From NCBI GenBank assembly GCA_910578795.1, contig CAJTSD010000001.1:167398-231397 (forward strand): a stretch of 64,000 nucleotides of DNA, in the 5' to 3' direction. Source of the stretch: an uncultured Lachnospiraceae bacterium (GTDB taxonomy: Bacteria > Bacillota > Clostridia > Lachnospirales > Lachnospiraceae). This document shows positions 1-7,372 of the stretch, piece after piece. Numbering within the stretch: position 1 is the stretch's first letter; the number at the start of each line of letters is the position of its first letter. A model generated the notes under the pieces. That model made no database searches and was not told the origin of the DNA. It saw only the letters and a program-made list of their open reading frames with translations. The translations under genes and the position numbers were made by a program.

Positions 1-258
1 CCCCTTGGTAAGATGCAGCACCACGCCACGAATTCCCTTATCACTCACAAGAAGATTACTCCCGTTTCCAATCAGGTAAAACGGTTCTCCCTTTAGCAGC
101 TCTAATGCCTTTTTCAATTCCCCAATATCGGAAGGTTCTGCAAAAATATCAGCCGCACCACCTGTCCTAAAAGTTGTGTGCAGTGACATCGGTTCCTTTG
201 TAGAAACGCGTCCTCCTATAAGAACGCAAGACAATTCATGGACTAATTCTTTTTTCAA
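1..258 (-). CDS. murB: UDP-N-acetylenolpyruvoylglucosamine reductase, N-terminal part (cut by window edge)
   Basis: The minus strand from 258 reads through the window edge without a stop. The residues include PMSLHTTFRTGGAADIF and later YLIGNGSNLLVSDKGIRGVV, which match the FAD-binding N-terminal domain of MurB. MurB reduces UDP-GlcNAc-enolpyruvate to UDP-MurNAc in the cytoplasm for peptidoglycan synthesis. I chose a TTG start at 258 because GAGG lies 9 nt upstream; the ATG at 280 is in another frame and stops after 14 codons. It lies directly downstream of glucokinase and hprK, a common order in Clostridia. About 86 residues are visible; the substrate-binding C-terminal domain is outside the window. 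Confidence 0.9.
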   Translation of the reverse strand, partial: MKKELVHELSCVLIGGRVSTKEPMSLHTTFRTGGAADIFAEPSDIGELKKALELLKGEPFYLIGNGSNLLVSDKGIRGVVLHLTKG

Positions 259-307
259 CGAATCTAACCTCTGCAATCATTTATTTTGTTTGACAAATCT
301 ATAACAA

Positions 308-1255
308 TCATCCAAGCACAAGCTTCGCCGCACCGTAAATACCTGCGTCATTACCAAGTGTGGCAAGCTTAAACACAGCATTCCGGCAGGCATGAAACGT
401 ATACTTTTGATAATTTTTGACAATATATTGGAACAAAATATCGCCTGCCTTCGACACGCCGCCGCCAATCACAAATACTTCCGGATTCACAACCGCCGCA
501 ATTGACGCAAACCCTTTGCCAAGATACGCTCCAAACTCCTCCGCAATTTCGCAGGCAATTTTATCACCATCCTTGACCGCGTCAAAAACTGCCTTTGCAC
601 TGAGCGTTCCCTCAGCCTGCGCATCCCTTAGCACGCTCTCTTCCTTTGAAGCCGCAAGCCTGCGCTTTGCAAGGCGTACCATTCCGGTCGCGGACCCATA
701 CTGCTCAAAGCATCCGTGATTTCCACATCCGCATGTGTCCGGCTCACCATCCTCGATATGCATATGTCCAATTTCACCGCCCGCACCCTTCGAGCCCGTA
801 ACAATCTTCCCGTTTGTAATAATTCCGCCGCCGATACCCGTTCCAAGCGTGGCAAGCACAATGTCCTTATAGCCCATACCACCGCCGCGCCACATTTCGC
901 CAAGCGCCGCCACATTGGCGTCATTCCCCGCCTTCACGGGAAGCCCCAAAAGCGTTCCGAATGTTTCATTGATATTAAACACGCCCCAGCCGAGATTCAC
1001 TGCGCGATAAATCATTCCACTATCGTCAACCGGACCTGGCACACCGATTCCCACACCAATTACTTCATCTTTGGCAATTCCACGTTCCTTCATTTTTGCC
1101 AGCACCGCATCCGCAATATCCGAGAGAATATTCTCTCCTCCATTCTCTGTTCTTGTGGGAATTTCCCACTTTTCAAGAATATCCCCCTCCGGCGAAAAAA
1201 GCCCGATTTTTGCTGTTGTTCCGCCTAAATCTACTCCAAAACAATATTTGCCCAT
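308..1255 (-). CDS. glk: ROK-family glucokinase
   Basis: This 315-aa ROK-family sugar kinase has the N-terminal phosphate motif FGVDLGGTTAKIG, a GTGIGGGII segment, and the zinc-binding cluster GHMHIEDGEPDTCGCGNHGC followed by FEQYGS. It probably phosphorylates glucose to glucose-6-phosphate with ATP in the cytosol. An in-frame upstream methionine exists, but the ATG at 1255 has GGAGG 9 nt upstream and starts directly before the kinase fold, so it is preferred. It lies 16 bp after hprK and 49 bp before murB, so the three are probably co-transcribed. Substrate specificity within ROK kinases (glucose, mannose, N-acetylmannosamine) cannot be proven from sequence; glucokinase is most likely from context and motif. 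Confidence 0.88.
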   Translation of the reverse strand: MGKYCFGVDLGGTTAKIGLFSPEGDILEKWEIPTRTENGGENILSDIADAVLAKMKERGIAKDEVIGVGIGVPGPVDDSGMIYRAVNLGWGVFNINETFGTLLGLPVKAGNDANVAALGEMWRGGGMGYKDIVLATLGTGIGGGIITNGKIVTGSKGAGGEIGHMHIEDGEPDTCGCGNHGCFEQYGSATGMVRLAKRRLAASKEESVLRDAQAEGTLSAKAVFDAVKDGDKIACEIAEEFGAYLGKGFASIAAVVNPEVFVIGGGVSKAGDILFQYIVKNYQKYTFHACRNAVFKLATLGNDAGIYGAAKLVLG

Positions 1256-1271
1256 AAATTTAATCCTCCGT

Positions 1272-2210
1272 TTACATTTCATCTTCCCTCGGCTTCAACA
1301 GCGAATTCTGTACACGCTGGTAAAGCTCCTGTGCTGCATTGTAGCCCATTTTCTTCTGACGATGGTTGACCGCTGCTGACTCACATATAATTGCAAGGTT
1401 TCTACCCGGTCTGATTGGAATATTATGGCAGACCACCTTATTCCCAAGATATTCCGTATAATTCTCCTCAAGCCCAAGACGGTCATAGTTCTTCTCTTTG
1501 TCCCAGTCCTCCAGCCGTATGACAAGATTAATATTAGTAGTGTCCATAACGCTCTGCACACCGTAAAGCGTCTTTACGTCTATTATACCTATGCCGCGCA
1601 ACTCAATAAAATGTCTTGTAATATCAGGCGCCGTGCCGACCAACGTGTCATCACTCACCTTCCTGATTTCCACTACGTCATCCGACACAAGTCTGTGACC
1701 ACGCTTAATCAGTTCCAGTGCAGCCTCACTCTTACCAATACCGCTCTCACCCGTAATCAGCACACCTTCACCGTATACATCAACTAAAACGCCATGCACG
1801 GAAATGCACGGAGCCAGCTCAACATTAAGCCAACGGATAATCTCTGCCATAAACGCTGACGTCGGCTTGCTCGTTTTTAAAAGAGCAACGTTGTTTTTCA
1901 TCGCAATTTCAACAAAAAGCGGATCCGGCATCAGGTTTCTGCAAAAAATAATACATGGTGTTTTTTCCGAAATGACACGCGGGTAAACCTCCTTCTTTTT
2001 CTCGTCACTGATATGCTCCATATAAGAGTATTCCACAAAACCGATAATCTGCGGTCTTGTTTCCTCAAAATGTTCAAAATACCCCGAAAGCTGGAGCGCA
2101 GGACGGTTAATATCCGGCTGGTGGATTTTAATGCTCGAAACATCAATCTCAGGAGTGAGATTAGTGAGCTTGAGCTTTTCGATTACTCGTTCAATGCTTA
2201 CACTTGACAT
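1272..2210 (-). CDS. hprK: HPr kinase/phosphorylase
   Basis: This 312-aa protein has the usual HprK length and order. The N-terminal domain is followed by a Walker A loop GESGIGKSEAALELIKRGH, the downstream residues RLVSDDVV, and the HprK signature IELRGIGIIDVKTLYG. HprK phosphorylates and dephosphorylates Ser46 of HPr in response to fructose-1,6-bisphosphate and phosphate, and so controls CcpA-dependent carbon catabolite repression in Firmicutes. It is first in a cluster with glucokinase and murB, linking glycolytic flux sensing with hexose phosphorylation. Start at 2210 as MSSVSIERV. No missing key residue was seen. Confidence 0.96.
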   Translation of the reverse strand: MSSVSIERVIEKLKLTNLTPEIDVSSIKIHQPDINRPALQLSGYFEHFEETRPQIIGFVEYSYMEHISDEKKKEVYPRVISEKTPCIIFCRNLMPDPLFVEIAMKNNVALLKTSKPTSAFMAEIIRWLNVELAPCISVHGVLVDVYGEGVLITGESGIGKSEAALELIKRGHRLVSDDVVEIRKVSDDTLVGTAPDITRHFIELRGIGIIDVKTLYGVQSVMDTTNINLVIRLEDWDKEKNYDRLGLEENYTEYLGNKVVCHNIPIRPGRNLAIICESAAVNHRQKKMGYNAAQELYQRVQNSLLKPREDEM

Positions 2211-2326
2211 GTTAATAACCTTACCTTTCCATTGTCTGTGAAAATTTTTCTACTCATTTGCCTTTATTCTAACACATTATCGTCAGGGGTGCTATGTCTT
2301 TTTTCAGGTAATGATACCGCCGCAGC

Positions 2327-3340
2327 CTAAAACCGCGGATACGTCGCAAGCGTGTGAAATGCCAGGTCAATCGTAGGATTATTCACCCTGTCAACCACGG
2401 ATTTTACCAGTCTCCTGCCCATTTCCTCAATACGCACGTCTACCGTAACAATATCATTTTTGAAAAAATCAGACTCCAGTGTATTGTTAAAGCCTGTGAT
2501 TACGGTATTTTTCACCGCCTGTGCATCACGCTGGAGCAGTGCGAGCGCCACATGCTTTGCCACATCGTCATCCTCACAAACAATGGCGTCAGGAATGTAC
2601 GGCATATTGTTTACAATTTCCTCTGTCACTGCATAGCTGAAGCTTTCCTGGTTCAGAGGACGTGTGTATTGTATCCGCGCATCAAGTTGTATCTTGTTTT
2701 GATTGCAAGCATTTAAAAAACCAAGATATCTTGCCTGAATCATACGTGACCCTTCTGCATAACCGATATATCCCAATCTCTGGCAGCCCTTTTGCAAAAT
2801 AATATAATTGGTCAGACGGTTCATGGAATAAAAGCCTTCCATATTCATAATATCTCCAAGCTCAATATATTCCTGTGCATTTACGGGCGTATTAAAAAAT
2901 GTCATTGGAAGCTTCGCCCTGCTGACGCCTTTCACGAACTTAATCGGAAATATACAAAGAAATATAATCCCTTTTACATCATCTGCAATCAGCCGCAGCG
3001 TTTCACTGCCGTCCTTGTCATTCTCATCAACCACATGCAGCTGCATACGGTATCCCTCATCATTGACTGCACTGCTAATCCCCGCAAGCGCCCTTGTCCA
3101 AAATACAGACTGCATATGATTAAAAAGTACGAGGATTGTGCCTGTATTTACTTTTCTATGAATACTTTTAACTTCCTCCAAAAGGTTTTTGTCCAGCTTT
3201 GCATATCCCATCTGCCACGCCTTTTGCACCACCGCCTGCTTCGTCTGCGGGGATACAAGACCTCCGTTGAGTGCCTTTGCAACTGTATTCCGGCTCAAAC
3301 CCATCTGTGCCGCAATATCCTGTATTGTCACCTTTTTCAT
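2327..3340 (-). CDS. LacI-family transcriptional regulator
   Basis: This 337-aa protein begins with a LacI-type helix-turn-helix, VTIQDIAAQMGLSRNTVAKAL, then the hinge, then a periplasmic-binding-protein-like effector domain that reads through to the C-terminus. The start at 3340 is preferred over an in-frame start at 3406 because it is next to the HTH and has GGAG/GGCAGG upstream. The effector is unknown. It lies 116 bp upstream of hprK with the same orientation and has its own promoter (3485-3513) overlapped by a dyad, which suggests autoregulation. It is not CcpA as far as I can judge: the HTH recognition helix (SRNTVAKAL) differs from the usual SMATVSRV. Target genes cannot be assigned from the window. 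Confidence 0.9.
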   Translation of the reverse strand: MKKVTIQDIAAQMGLSRNTVAKALNGGLVSPQTKQAVVQKAWQMGYAKLDKNLLEEVKSIHRKVNTGTILVLFNHMQSVFWTRALAGISSAVNDEGYRMQLHVVDENDKDGSETLRLIADDVKGIIFLCIFPIKFVKGVSRAKLPMTFFNTPVNAQEYIELGDIMNMEGFYSMNRLTNYIILQKGCQRLGYIGYAEGSRMIQARYLGFLNACNQNKIQLDARIQYTRPLNQESFSYAVTEEIVNNMPYIPDAIVCEDDDVAKHVALALLQRDAQAVKNTVITGFNNTLESDFFKNDIVTVDVRIEEMGRRLVKSVVDRVNNPTIDLAFHTLATYPRF

Positions 3341-3428
3341 CTGTAACCTGCCGCTCCTTCCCTTTCTGATATCCTTGTTTTCATAAAATTTATTGACATC
3401 CTTCAAAAAGCAATAAAATTTTCAGAAA

Positions 3429-3449
3429 TTACCAATAATTTTTTGGTAA
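3429..3449. promoter_or_regulatory. Dyad in the leader of the LacI-family gene
   Basis: TTACCAA at 3429-3435 and TTGGTAA at 3443-3449 form a perfect 7-bp inverted repeat around a 7-nt AT spacer. It lies between the predicted transcription start of the regulator and its start codon. It could be an operator or a leader hairpin. It lacks the central CG typical of LacI-family operators, so the assignment is open. Confidence 0.4.
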
Positions 3450-3484
3450 CTATATACATTATCATGTTGATTACTTCTATTTAC

Positions 3485-3513
3485 AGTATAAGTACTGCTC
3501 AATTATTTGTCAA
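3485..3513 (-). promoter_or_regulatory. Sigma-A promoter of the LacI-family gene with overlapping dyad
   Basis: On the minus strand a perfect TTGACA (-35, 3508-3513) is followed after exactly 17 nt by TATACT (-10, 3485-3490). The -10 is covered by the inverted repeat CAGTATAAGTACTG (3484-3497), a good place for repressor binding. The start codon of the regulator is about 145 bp downstream. Confidence 0.7.
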
Positions 3514-3566
3514 TTTTTGTAAGCAATTTTTACAATTTAAATCTTCTATATCCCCTTTTTTGCACA

Positions 3567-3597
3567 CAAAAAAAGACTGCCCATTCACGGCAGCCCT
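3567..3597 (-). terminator. Rho-independent terminator downstream of the integrase
   Basis: On the minus strand, GGCTGCC-GTGAATG-GGCAGTC forms a 7-bp stem (one G-U pair) followed by a run of eight T. It lies about 120 bp after the integrase stop and before the LacI-family promoter region. Confidence 0.75.
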
Positions 3598-3716
3598 TAT
3601 CTTACCATAATTTTTCATCTGCTGCGCCTAATCTGCTCAGATTACCTGGCGTCTGATTCCAGCCAAAACTGCGGGTTCTGTCTGATCATCACTAAGCCCG
3701 ATAAAGAACGGGATTC

Positions 3717-4847
3717 TTATCCGACCTGACCATAAATCTGACCATAAAACGCTGACAGGCTGTCCATATATCTTCTTTTTGTGTCCATAGAAGGATGCAC
3801 ATACCGGTTCAATGTAATCTGCACATCGGAATGTCCCAGCATTTCGCTTAGGCTCTTCACATCCATGCCGTCTTCAATACAGTTTGTGGAAAAGGTATGA
3901 CGCAGAATATGAAAATTTGTATCAGCCAAAACTGCCTCTTTTAATATTTTCTTAAAATGGTACTGCATCGTTCTCGGCTCCATTGGTTTATCTCCGCCGA
4001 ATATATATTCTTTGCTGTTGCGAAACTTTACGAGCAGCTCCAACAATGCAGAAGACAACGGGATCTCCCGTACGGAATGTTCACTTTTGGGCGGTGTTTC
4101 CATCAGGATTGTTTTTGTCCTGTGTCCCTCCGTGTAAAGGCGTTGTACCGTCCGGTTTACCCCAAGAATTTTATTTTCAAAATCGATGTCTGTCCATTTC
4201 AACGCACACAGCTCTCCAAGTCTAAGCCCTGTGAACAACACCAGCAGCACTGCCAATTTAAACAGATTCATTTTATGGTAAAGAATAGCAATCAGCTGTT
4301 TCTGCTCACCTTTTGAAAGCACATTGACAGGTTTATTACGTGTTCTGGAATCAGGAATTTGCAAGGGGGCAATTGTCAGGCAATATCTGACAGATGCATA
4401 CTTTAAGACCTGTTTCAATACGCCATAAATGCTTTTTTGCACACTGTCCGATAAAATTTCTGAACGTTTTTCCCGGGAAAGTCTTTCCTTTACAAAAGAA
4501 TCTGTCATTTGGGACAATGCCGCATCTTTGAAGATTTTCTCAACATATTTTTGATAAATGAGATTGTATTTTATATAAGTTGAATGCTTCCTTTTTTCCT
4601 GAACCTGTGCAAGCCACCCTTGTGCGGCTTCTATAAAGGCAATATCCCCCGCATCATGGTTTTCGCCTTTTTCAGACTGACCTTTTAAAAGATTTTTCTT
4701 TGTGGTCAGCTTTTCCCGTACATCTTCATACGTTCTTCCATAAACGGAACAATAAACCTGTTTCCCTTTTTCTGCACTGTATACAGAATAACGCCCCTCC
4801 CAGCGTCCATCTTTTCTTTTCCTAATGTTTTCACCATGCCTTGCCAT
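3717..4847 (-). CDS. Tyrosine recombinase/phage-type integrase (orphan)
   Basis: This 376-aa recombinase has an N-terminal arm-binding-like segment (RKRKDGRWEGRYSVYS), a SAM-like core-binding domain (about residues 70-160), and a catalytic domain. The catalytic domain holds the first Arg in FTGLRLGELCALKW, the HxxR box HILRHTFSTNC, the second His in MLGHSDVQIT and the nucleophile Tyr in NRYVH. All catalytic residues are present, so it may be active. The Shine-Dalgarno AGGA lies 10 nt before the ATG at 4847. No excisionase, relaxase, capsid or other element gene lies nearby, so it looks like a remnant or single-gene element between the LacI-family and sigma-factor genes. Its C-terminus encodes a short repeat (GQIYGQ) from two TGACCATAAA copies; a third copy lies at about 4900, upstream of the gene. 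Confidence 0.92.
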   Translation of the reverse strand: MARHGENIRKRKDGRWEGRYSVYSAEKGKQVYCSVYGRTYEDVREKLTTKKNLLKGQSEKGENHDAGDIAFIEAAQGWLAQVQEKRKHSTYIKYNLIYQKYVEKIFKDAALSQMTDSFVKERLSREKRSEILSDSVQKSIYGVLKQVLKYASVRYCLTIAPLQIPDSRTRNKPVNVLSKGEQKQLIAILYHKMNLFKLAVLLVLFTGLRLGELCALKWTDIDFENKILGVNRTVQRLYTEGHRTKTILMETPPKSEHSVREIPLSSALLELLVKFRNSKEYIFGGDKPMEPRTMQYHFKKILKEAVLADTNFHILRHTFSTNCIEDGMDVKSLSEMLGHSDVQITLNRYVHPSMDTKRRYMDSLSAFYGQIYGQVG

Positions 4848-4872
4848 AAATCACCGTTCCTTTCTTTTCATA

Positions 4873-4886
4873 AGACCCTACGGTCT
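4873..4886. repeat. Short dyad upstream of the integrase
   Basis: AGACC at 4873-4877 and GGTCT at 4882-4886 form a perfect 5-bp inverted repeat with a 4-nt centre, 26 bp before the integrase start. It could be a recombinase core or leader hairpin. Support is weak. Confidence 0.3.
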
Positions 4887-4992
4887 ATGACCCCCAAAAT
4901 GACCATAAAAAGTCTTTGCCTTTCTTTTTTTTAATTTTATAATGTTAAAATTTTATATGCTTTTTTAGCGTATCAGAAATTTTATTCCATTT

Positions 4993-5026
4993 TTTACAAA
5001 AAACAGAAAAAGAGTTGTCAACTCTT
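4993..5026 (-). promoter_or_regulatory. Integrase promoter with 17-bp palindrome over the -35
   Basis: The minus strand has a perfect -35 TTGACA (5016-5021), a 17-nt spacer and a -10-like TGTAAA (4993-4998). The -35 is buried in the near-perfect palindrome AAGAGTTGTCAACTCTT (5010-5026; 8-bp arms, 1-nt centre). This arrangement is what a repressor operator controlling the integrase would look like, but no cognate repressor gene is adjacent. Confidence 0.5.
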
Positions 5027-5090
5027 ATGAAATATGATAAAGTAAGAATGATTTTAGATTTTTTATGGCATTTTATGACTGTTTTTGTTT

Positions 5091-5111
5091 CGCAGATTTA
5101 GGGAATCTGCG
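5091..5111. repeat. 8-bp inverted repeat in the integrase/anti-sigma gap
   Basis: CGCAGATT (5091-5098) and AATCTGCG (5104-5111) pair perfectly around TAGGG. No T tract follows. Function unknown; a protein-binding site or structural hairpin is possible. Confidence 0.35.
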
Positions 5112-5138
5112 ATAGCGCAAATGAACTATAAAAACCAC

Positions 5139-5172
5139 AAAAAAAGCCGGACGCTGCAACGTCCGGTTTTTT
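5139..5172. terminator. Bidirectional terminator after the anti-sigma gene
   Basis: CCGGACG (5147-5153) and CGTCCGG (5160-5166) form a perfect 7-bp GC-rich stem with loop CTGCAA. It is flanked by a run of A on the left and six T on the right, so it can end transcription in either direction. It lies 39 bp after the anti-sigma stop. Confidence 0.85.
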
Positions 5173-5210
5173 CTATGAATTTCCAAAATATAAATACAGT
5201 AATGTGTTCT

Positions 5211-6386
5211 TTAATTCACGGCAACACGATAAAATTCGCTCTCCGAATACAACCCGTCAATCTCCTTACGAAAAAGCAGATACGCTACCGCGTCCGTGTC
5301 TATAATCCTGTCATTCGCATAAGTTTCACAATAAATTTCCTTATTGTCCGCACCGTATCCTCCCGCGCCACCGTTGCACAAATACGAATAAACCGTACCA
5401 TCCTTTAGCTGCACACCCGCAAGCGGCGGCGCCTCCACGTATCCCGTGCTTTCAATCGGATTGCCGTCCTGGTCAAATCCCGTTTCCGTGCGCTCCTGAT
5501 AGGGAAAATGATGCTCCACGTGCATGGAAATCGGCGAAATCTCTGCATACACCACTGTTGCACCCGTGTCGCCAAGCGGCTCATTCAGATGATACTCCTT
5601 TGTGCTGTCCGTTCCCTGCAAATTCCAACGAAAGCTCCATGTTCCACGCACCTCATTCTCCCGTTCATACAGTGCCTTGGAAACCGTGCCTAAATTCTCA
5701 AGCTCCACACAGACTTCCTTATTTAAAAAATACCCCTTCTTGCCATTGTAAAGCGTAATCAGACATTCCAGGCTGCCATCCTCCTGCACGTAGCGCGCAA
5801 AGCTGCCCGGCGCATCATAATCAATCGGCGAACCATCCGCATAGACCACCCTTCCCTCCGGTCCTGTCACCAAGCCGTCATAAAAACTGGCGCCCAGCAT
5901 ATTATAATCCGTGCCGCCATCCACCGTGATATTGATATTTTCAAAACATGGCTCGTCATAATTCCCCTGCGCATCTTTTGGCAAATCATATCCTTCGACG
6001 CGAAAGCTTAAATGTGCAAAATAATTATCGGTAATGCTCTGCTGCGCCGTCACAGTAACGCCGTTTTGCGTTTCGCTCTGCATGGCAAAAGCGACTGCAC
6101 TTTCCTCCTCCAGTTCTTCCTTCTGTTCCTGCGATATCCGCAAACTGTCTGAAAGCCCTTTGCTCCAGTTCCGATATGCCGCAAATACCGTAACACCGCC
6201 TAAAGCGAGCACCGCCGCAGCGATAAGCGCTGTCATTCCCCGTTTTCTCATACGCGGTTTTCTCCTGTTTTTTATTTTCGGTTCTGCCTGGCGTATCTGG
6301 TCAAACGCCATGTTTGCCTTTTGCTGCACGATTTCAGGTATTACGATGTCGGACTGTAAAACGCGCATTGTATCACGCTCGTTCAT
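5211..6386 (-). CDS. DUF4179-type membrane anti-sigma factor
   Basis: This 391-aa protein has a cytoplasmic N-terminal part of about 75 residues. A single membrane helix follows, TALIAAAVLALGGVTVFAA (about residues 53-71), and then a long extracellular domain like the DUF4179 domains of Firmicutes anti-sigma factors. The start at 6386 is chosen because GGAGGCGG lies just upstream; longer in-frame starts lie inside the sigma-factor coding region. It overlaps the end of the sigma-factor gene by 14 bp, so the two are translationally coupled. By family precedent the N-terminal part binds the sigma factor and the extracellular part senses an envelope signal. No protease-cleavage motif could be identified by eye. 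Confidence 0.85.
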   Translation of the reverse strand: MNERDTMRVLQSDIVIPEIVQQKANMAFDQIRQAEPKIKNRRKPRMRKRGMTALIAAAVLALGGVTVFAAYRNWSKGLSDSLRISQEQKEELEEESAVAFAMQSETQNGVTVTAQQSITDNYFAHLSFRVEGYDLPKDAQGNYDEPCFENINITVDGGTDYNMLGASFYDGLVTGPEGRVVYADGSPIDYDAPGSFARYVQEDGSLECLITLYNGKKGYFLNKEVCVELENLGTVSKALYERENEVRGTWSFRWNLQGTDSTKEYHLNEPLGDTGATVVYAEISPISMHVEHHFPYQERTETGFDQDGNPIESTGYVEAPPLAGVQLKDGTVYSYLCNGGAGGYGADNKEIYCETYANDRIIDTDAVAYLLFRKEIDGLYSESEFYRVAVN

Positions 6387-6888
6387 AATTTCCGCCTCCT
6401 TCCAAACTTTTAGCCAGTTTTTCACGTCCCCTTGCAAGCCTGCTTCGAACCGTGCTCTCAGGCAATTCGAGCATTTTGCCGATTTGCGCCGTGTCAAACC
6501 CTTCCACATAATAAAGCACCATCACAAGCCTGTGCTTTTCATCCAATACCTCCAGCGCAGCTTTCCACTCCACATTTTCATAAGTCGTGTCAACTACCGC
6601 CTGCTCCGGCAACTCCTCCACCAAAGAAATACCGCTTTGCGTTCTGATAATGTCCTTACATTTGTTAATCAGAATGCGCGTCATCCAGGTCCGAAAAAAA
6701 TTTGGATTCTTCAGCTGCCATAGCTTTTCCCAGCAGGTCAGAATGGTATCGGATATGGCATCCGCCGCATCCTCATCGTTGTGCAGAATGGCTCTTGCCG
6801 TTTTATACATATTTTGAAGCTGCGATTGCATCAGCCGTGTAAATGCATCCGCGTTGCCGTCTTTTGCTTCAAGGATTAATGTTTTCAT
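6373..6888 (-). CDS. ECF-type RNA polymerase sigma factor (sigma-70 family)
   Basis: This is a sigma factor of about 171 aa containing region 2 (residues around NMYKTARAILHNDEDAADAI) and region 4 with the DNA-binding segment YVEGFDTAQIGKMLELPEST followed by VRSRLARGR. The length and two-domain layout fit extracytoplasmic-function sigma factors. Two in-frame starts are close: 6903 (Shine-Dalgarno too near) and 6888 (AGGA 7 nt upstream), so 6888 is preferred. It is the first gene of a two-gene unit with the DUF4179 anti-sigma factor. A long dyad lies about 110 bp upstream (6995-7022) and may be part of its control region. Confidence 0.92.
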   Translation of the reverse strand: MKTLILEAKDGNADAFTRLMQSQLQNMYKTARAILHNDEDAADAISDTILTCWEKLWQLKNPNFFRTWMTRILINKCKDIIRTQSGISLVEELPEQAVVDTTYENVEWKAALEVLDEKHRLVMVLYYVEGFDTAQIGKMLELPESTVRSRLARGREKLAKSLEGGGNYERA

Positions 6889-6994
6889 CTTGGTTTCCTG
6901 CATCTCCCTTCTACATTTGTGCGCACAAAAAGCATTTTCTTTATGCTTCCGTACATTAGACGGTATTCCAATACATCACGTCCCATTTGCTTCC

Positions 6995-7022
6995 AAGTTA
7001 TTTAAATGCAATTAAATAACTT
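6995..7022. repeat. 11-bp perfect inverted repeat upstream of the sigma-factor gene
   Basis: AAGTTATTTAA (6995-7005) and TTAAATAACTT (7012-7022) are perfect complements around a 6-nt centre. A related half-site (TGCAATTGAATAA) occurs at about 7072-7084, beyond the terminator. It may be a regulator-binding site for the sigma operon or an AT-rich structural element. Confidence 0.4.
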
Positions 7023-7035
7023 ATGCTTTTTAAAA

Positions 7036-7071
7036 TAAAAAAGAGCTGCTTTTTCTAGGCAACCCTTTTTT
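7036..7071. terminator. Probable bidirectional terminator between pncB and sigma gene
   Basis: GAGCTGC and GGCAACCC can form a stem with two G-U pairs, flanked by A-rich sequence on one side and six T on the other. It lies about 300 bp after the pncB stop. The stretch 7072-7372 between them is very AT-rich and I see no gene in it. Confidence 0.5.
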
Positions 7072-7372
7072 ATGCAATTGAATAATATGTGATATTTTAT
7101 TATATCCATGTTTTAATTTATTTCATAACAAGCTTTCACAACATGTGTCATTCATATTTTCATTACCAATTCCGCATTTATTATAAATGAAATATTTCCT
7201 TCATTTTCCAAGTGCATTTTTTCAACTTCTAATAACAATATATGATATTCCCTTGTATTTTCAAGCATTCTTATTCCACAATCCATCCAAACAGAAATTT
7301 CATTTTTTGTAATCACAATACTTTTGCACTTTTATCCAATGCATTTTACCTGCACATTTTAAATAATGTATG

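Noticed and set aside
3640..3716. Short open frame after the integrase stop on the minus strand (IRIPFFIGLSDDQTEP-like)
   Set aside because: It has no start codon or ribosome site and no recognisable family; at most a remnant of the gene invaded by the element.
6904..7372. Possible RNA gene or riboswitch in the AT-rich gap before pncB end
   Set aside because: Apart from one dyad and one terminator, no tRNA-like, T-box or known riboswitch core could be recognised.
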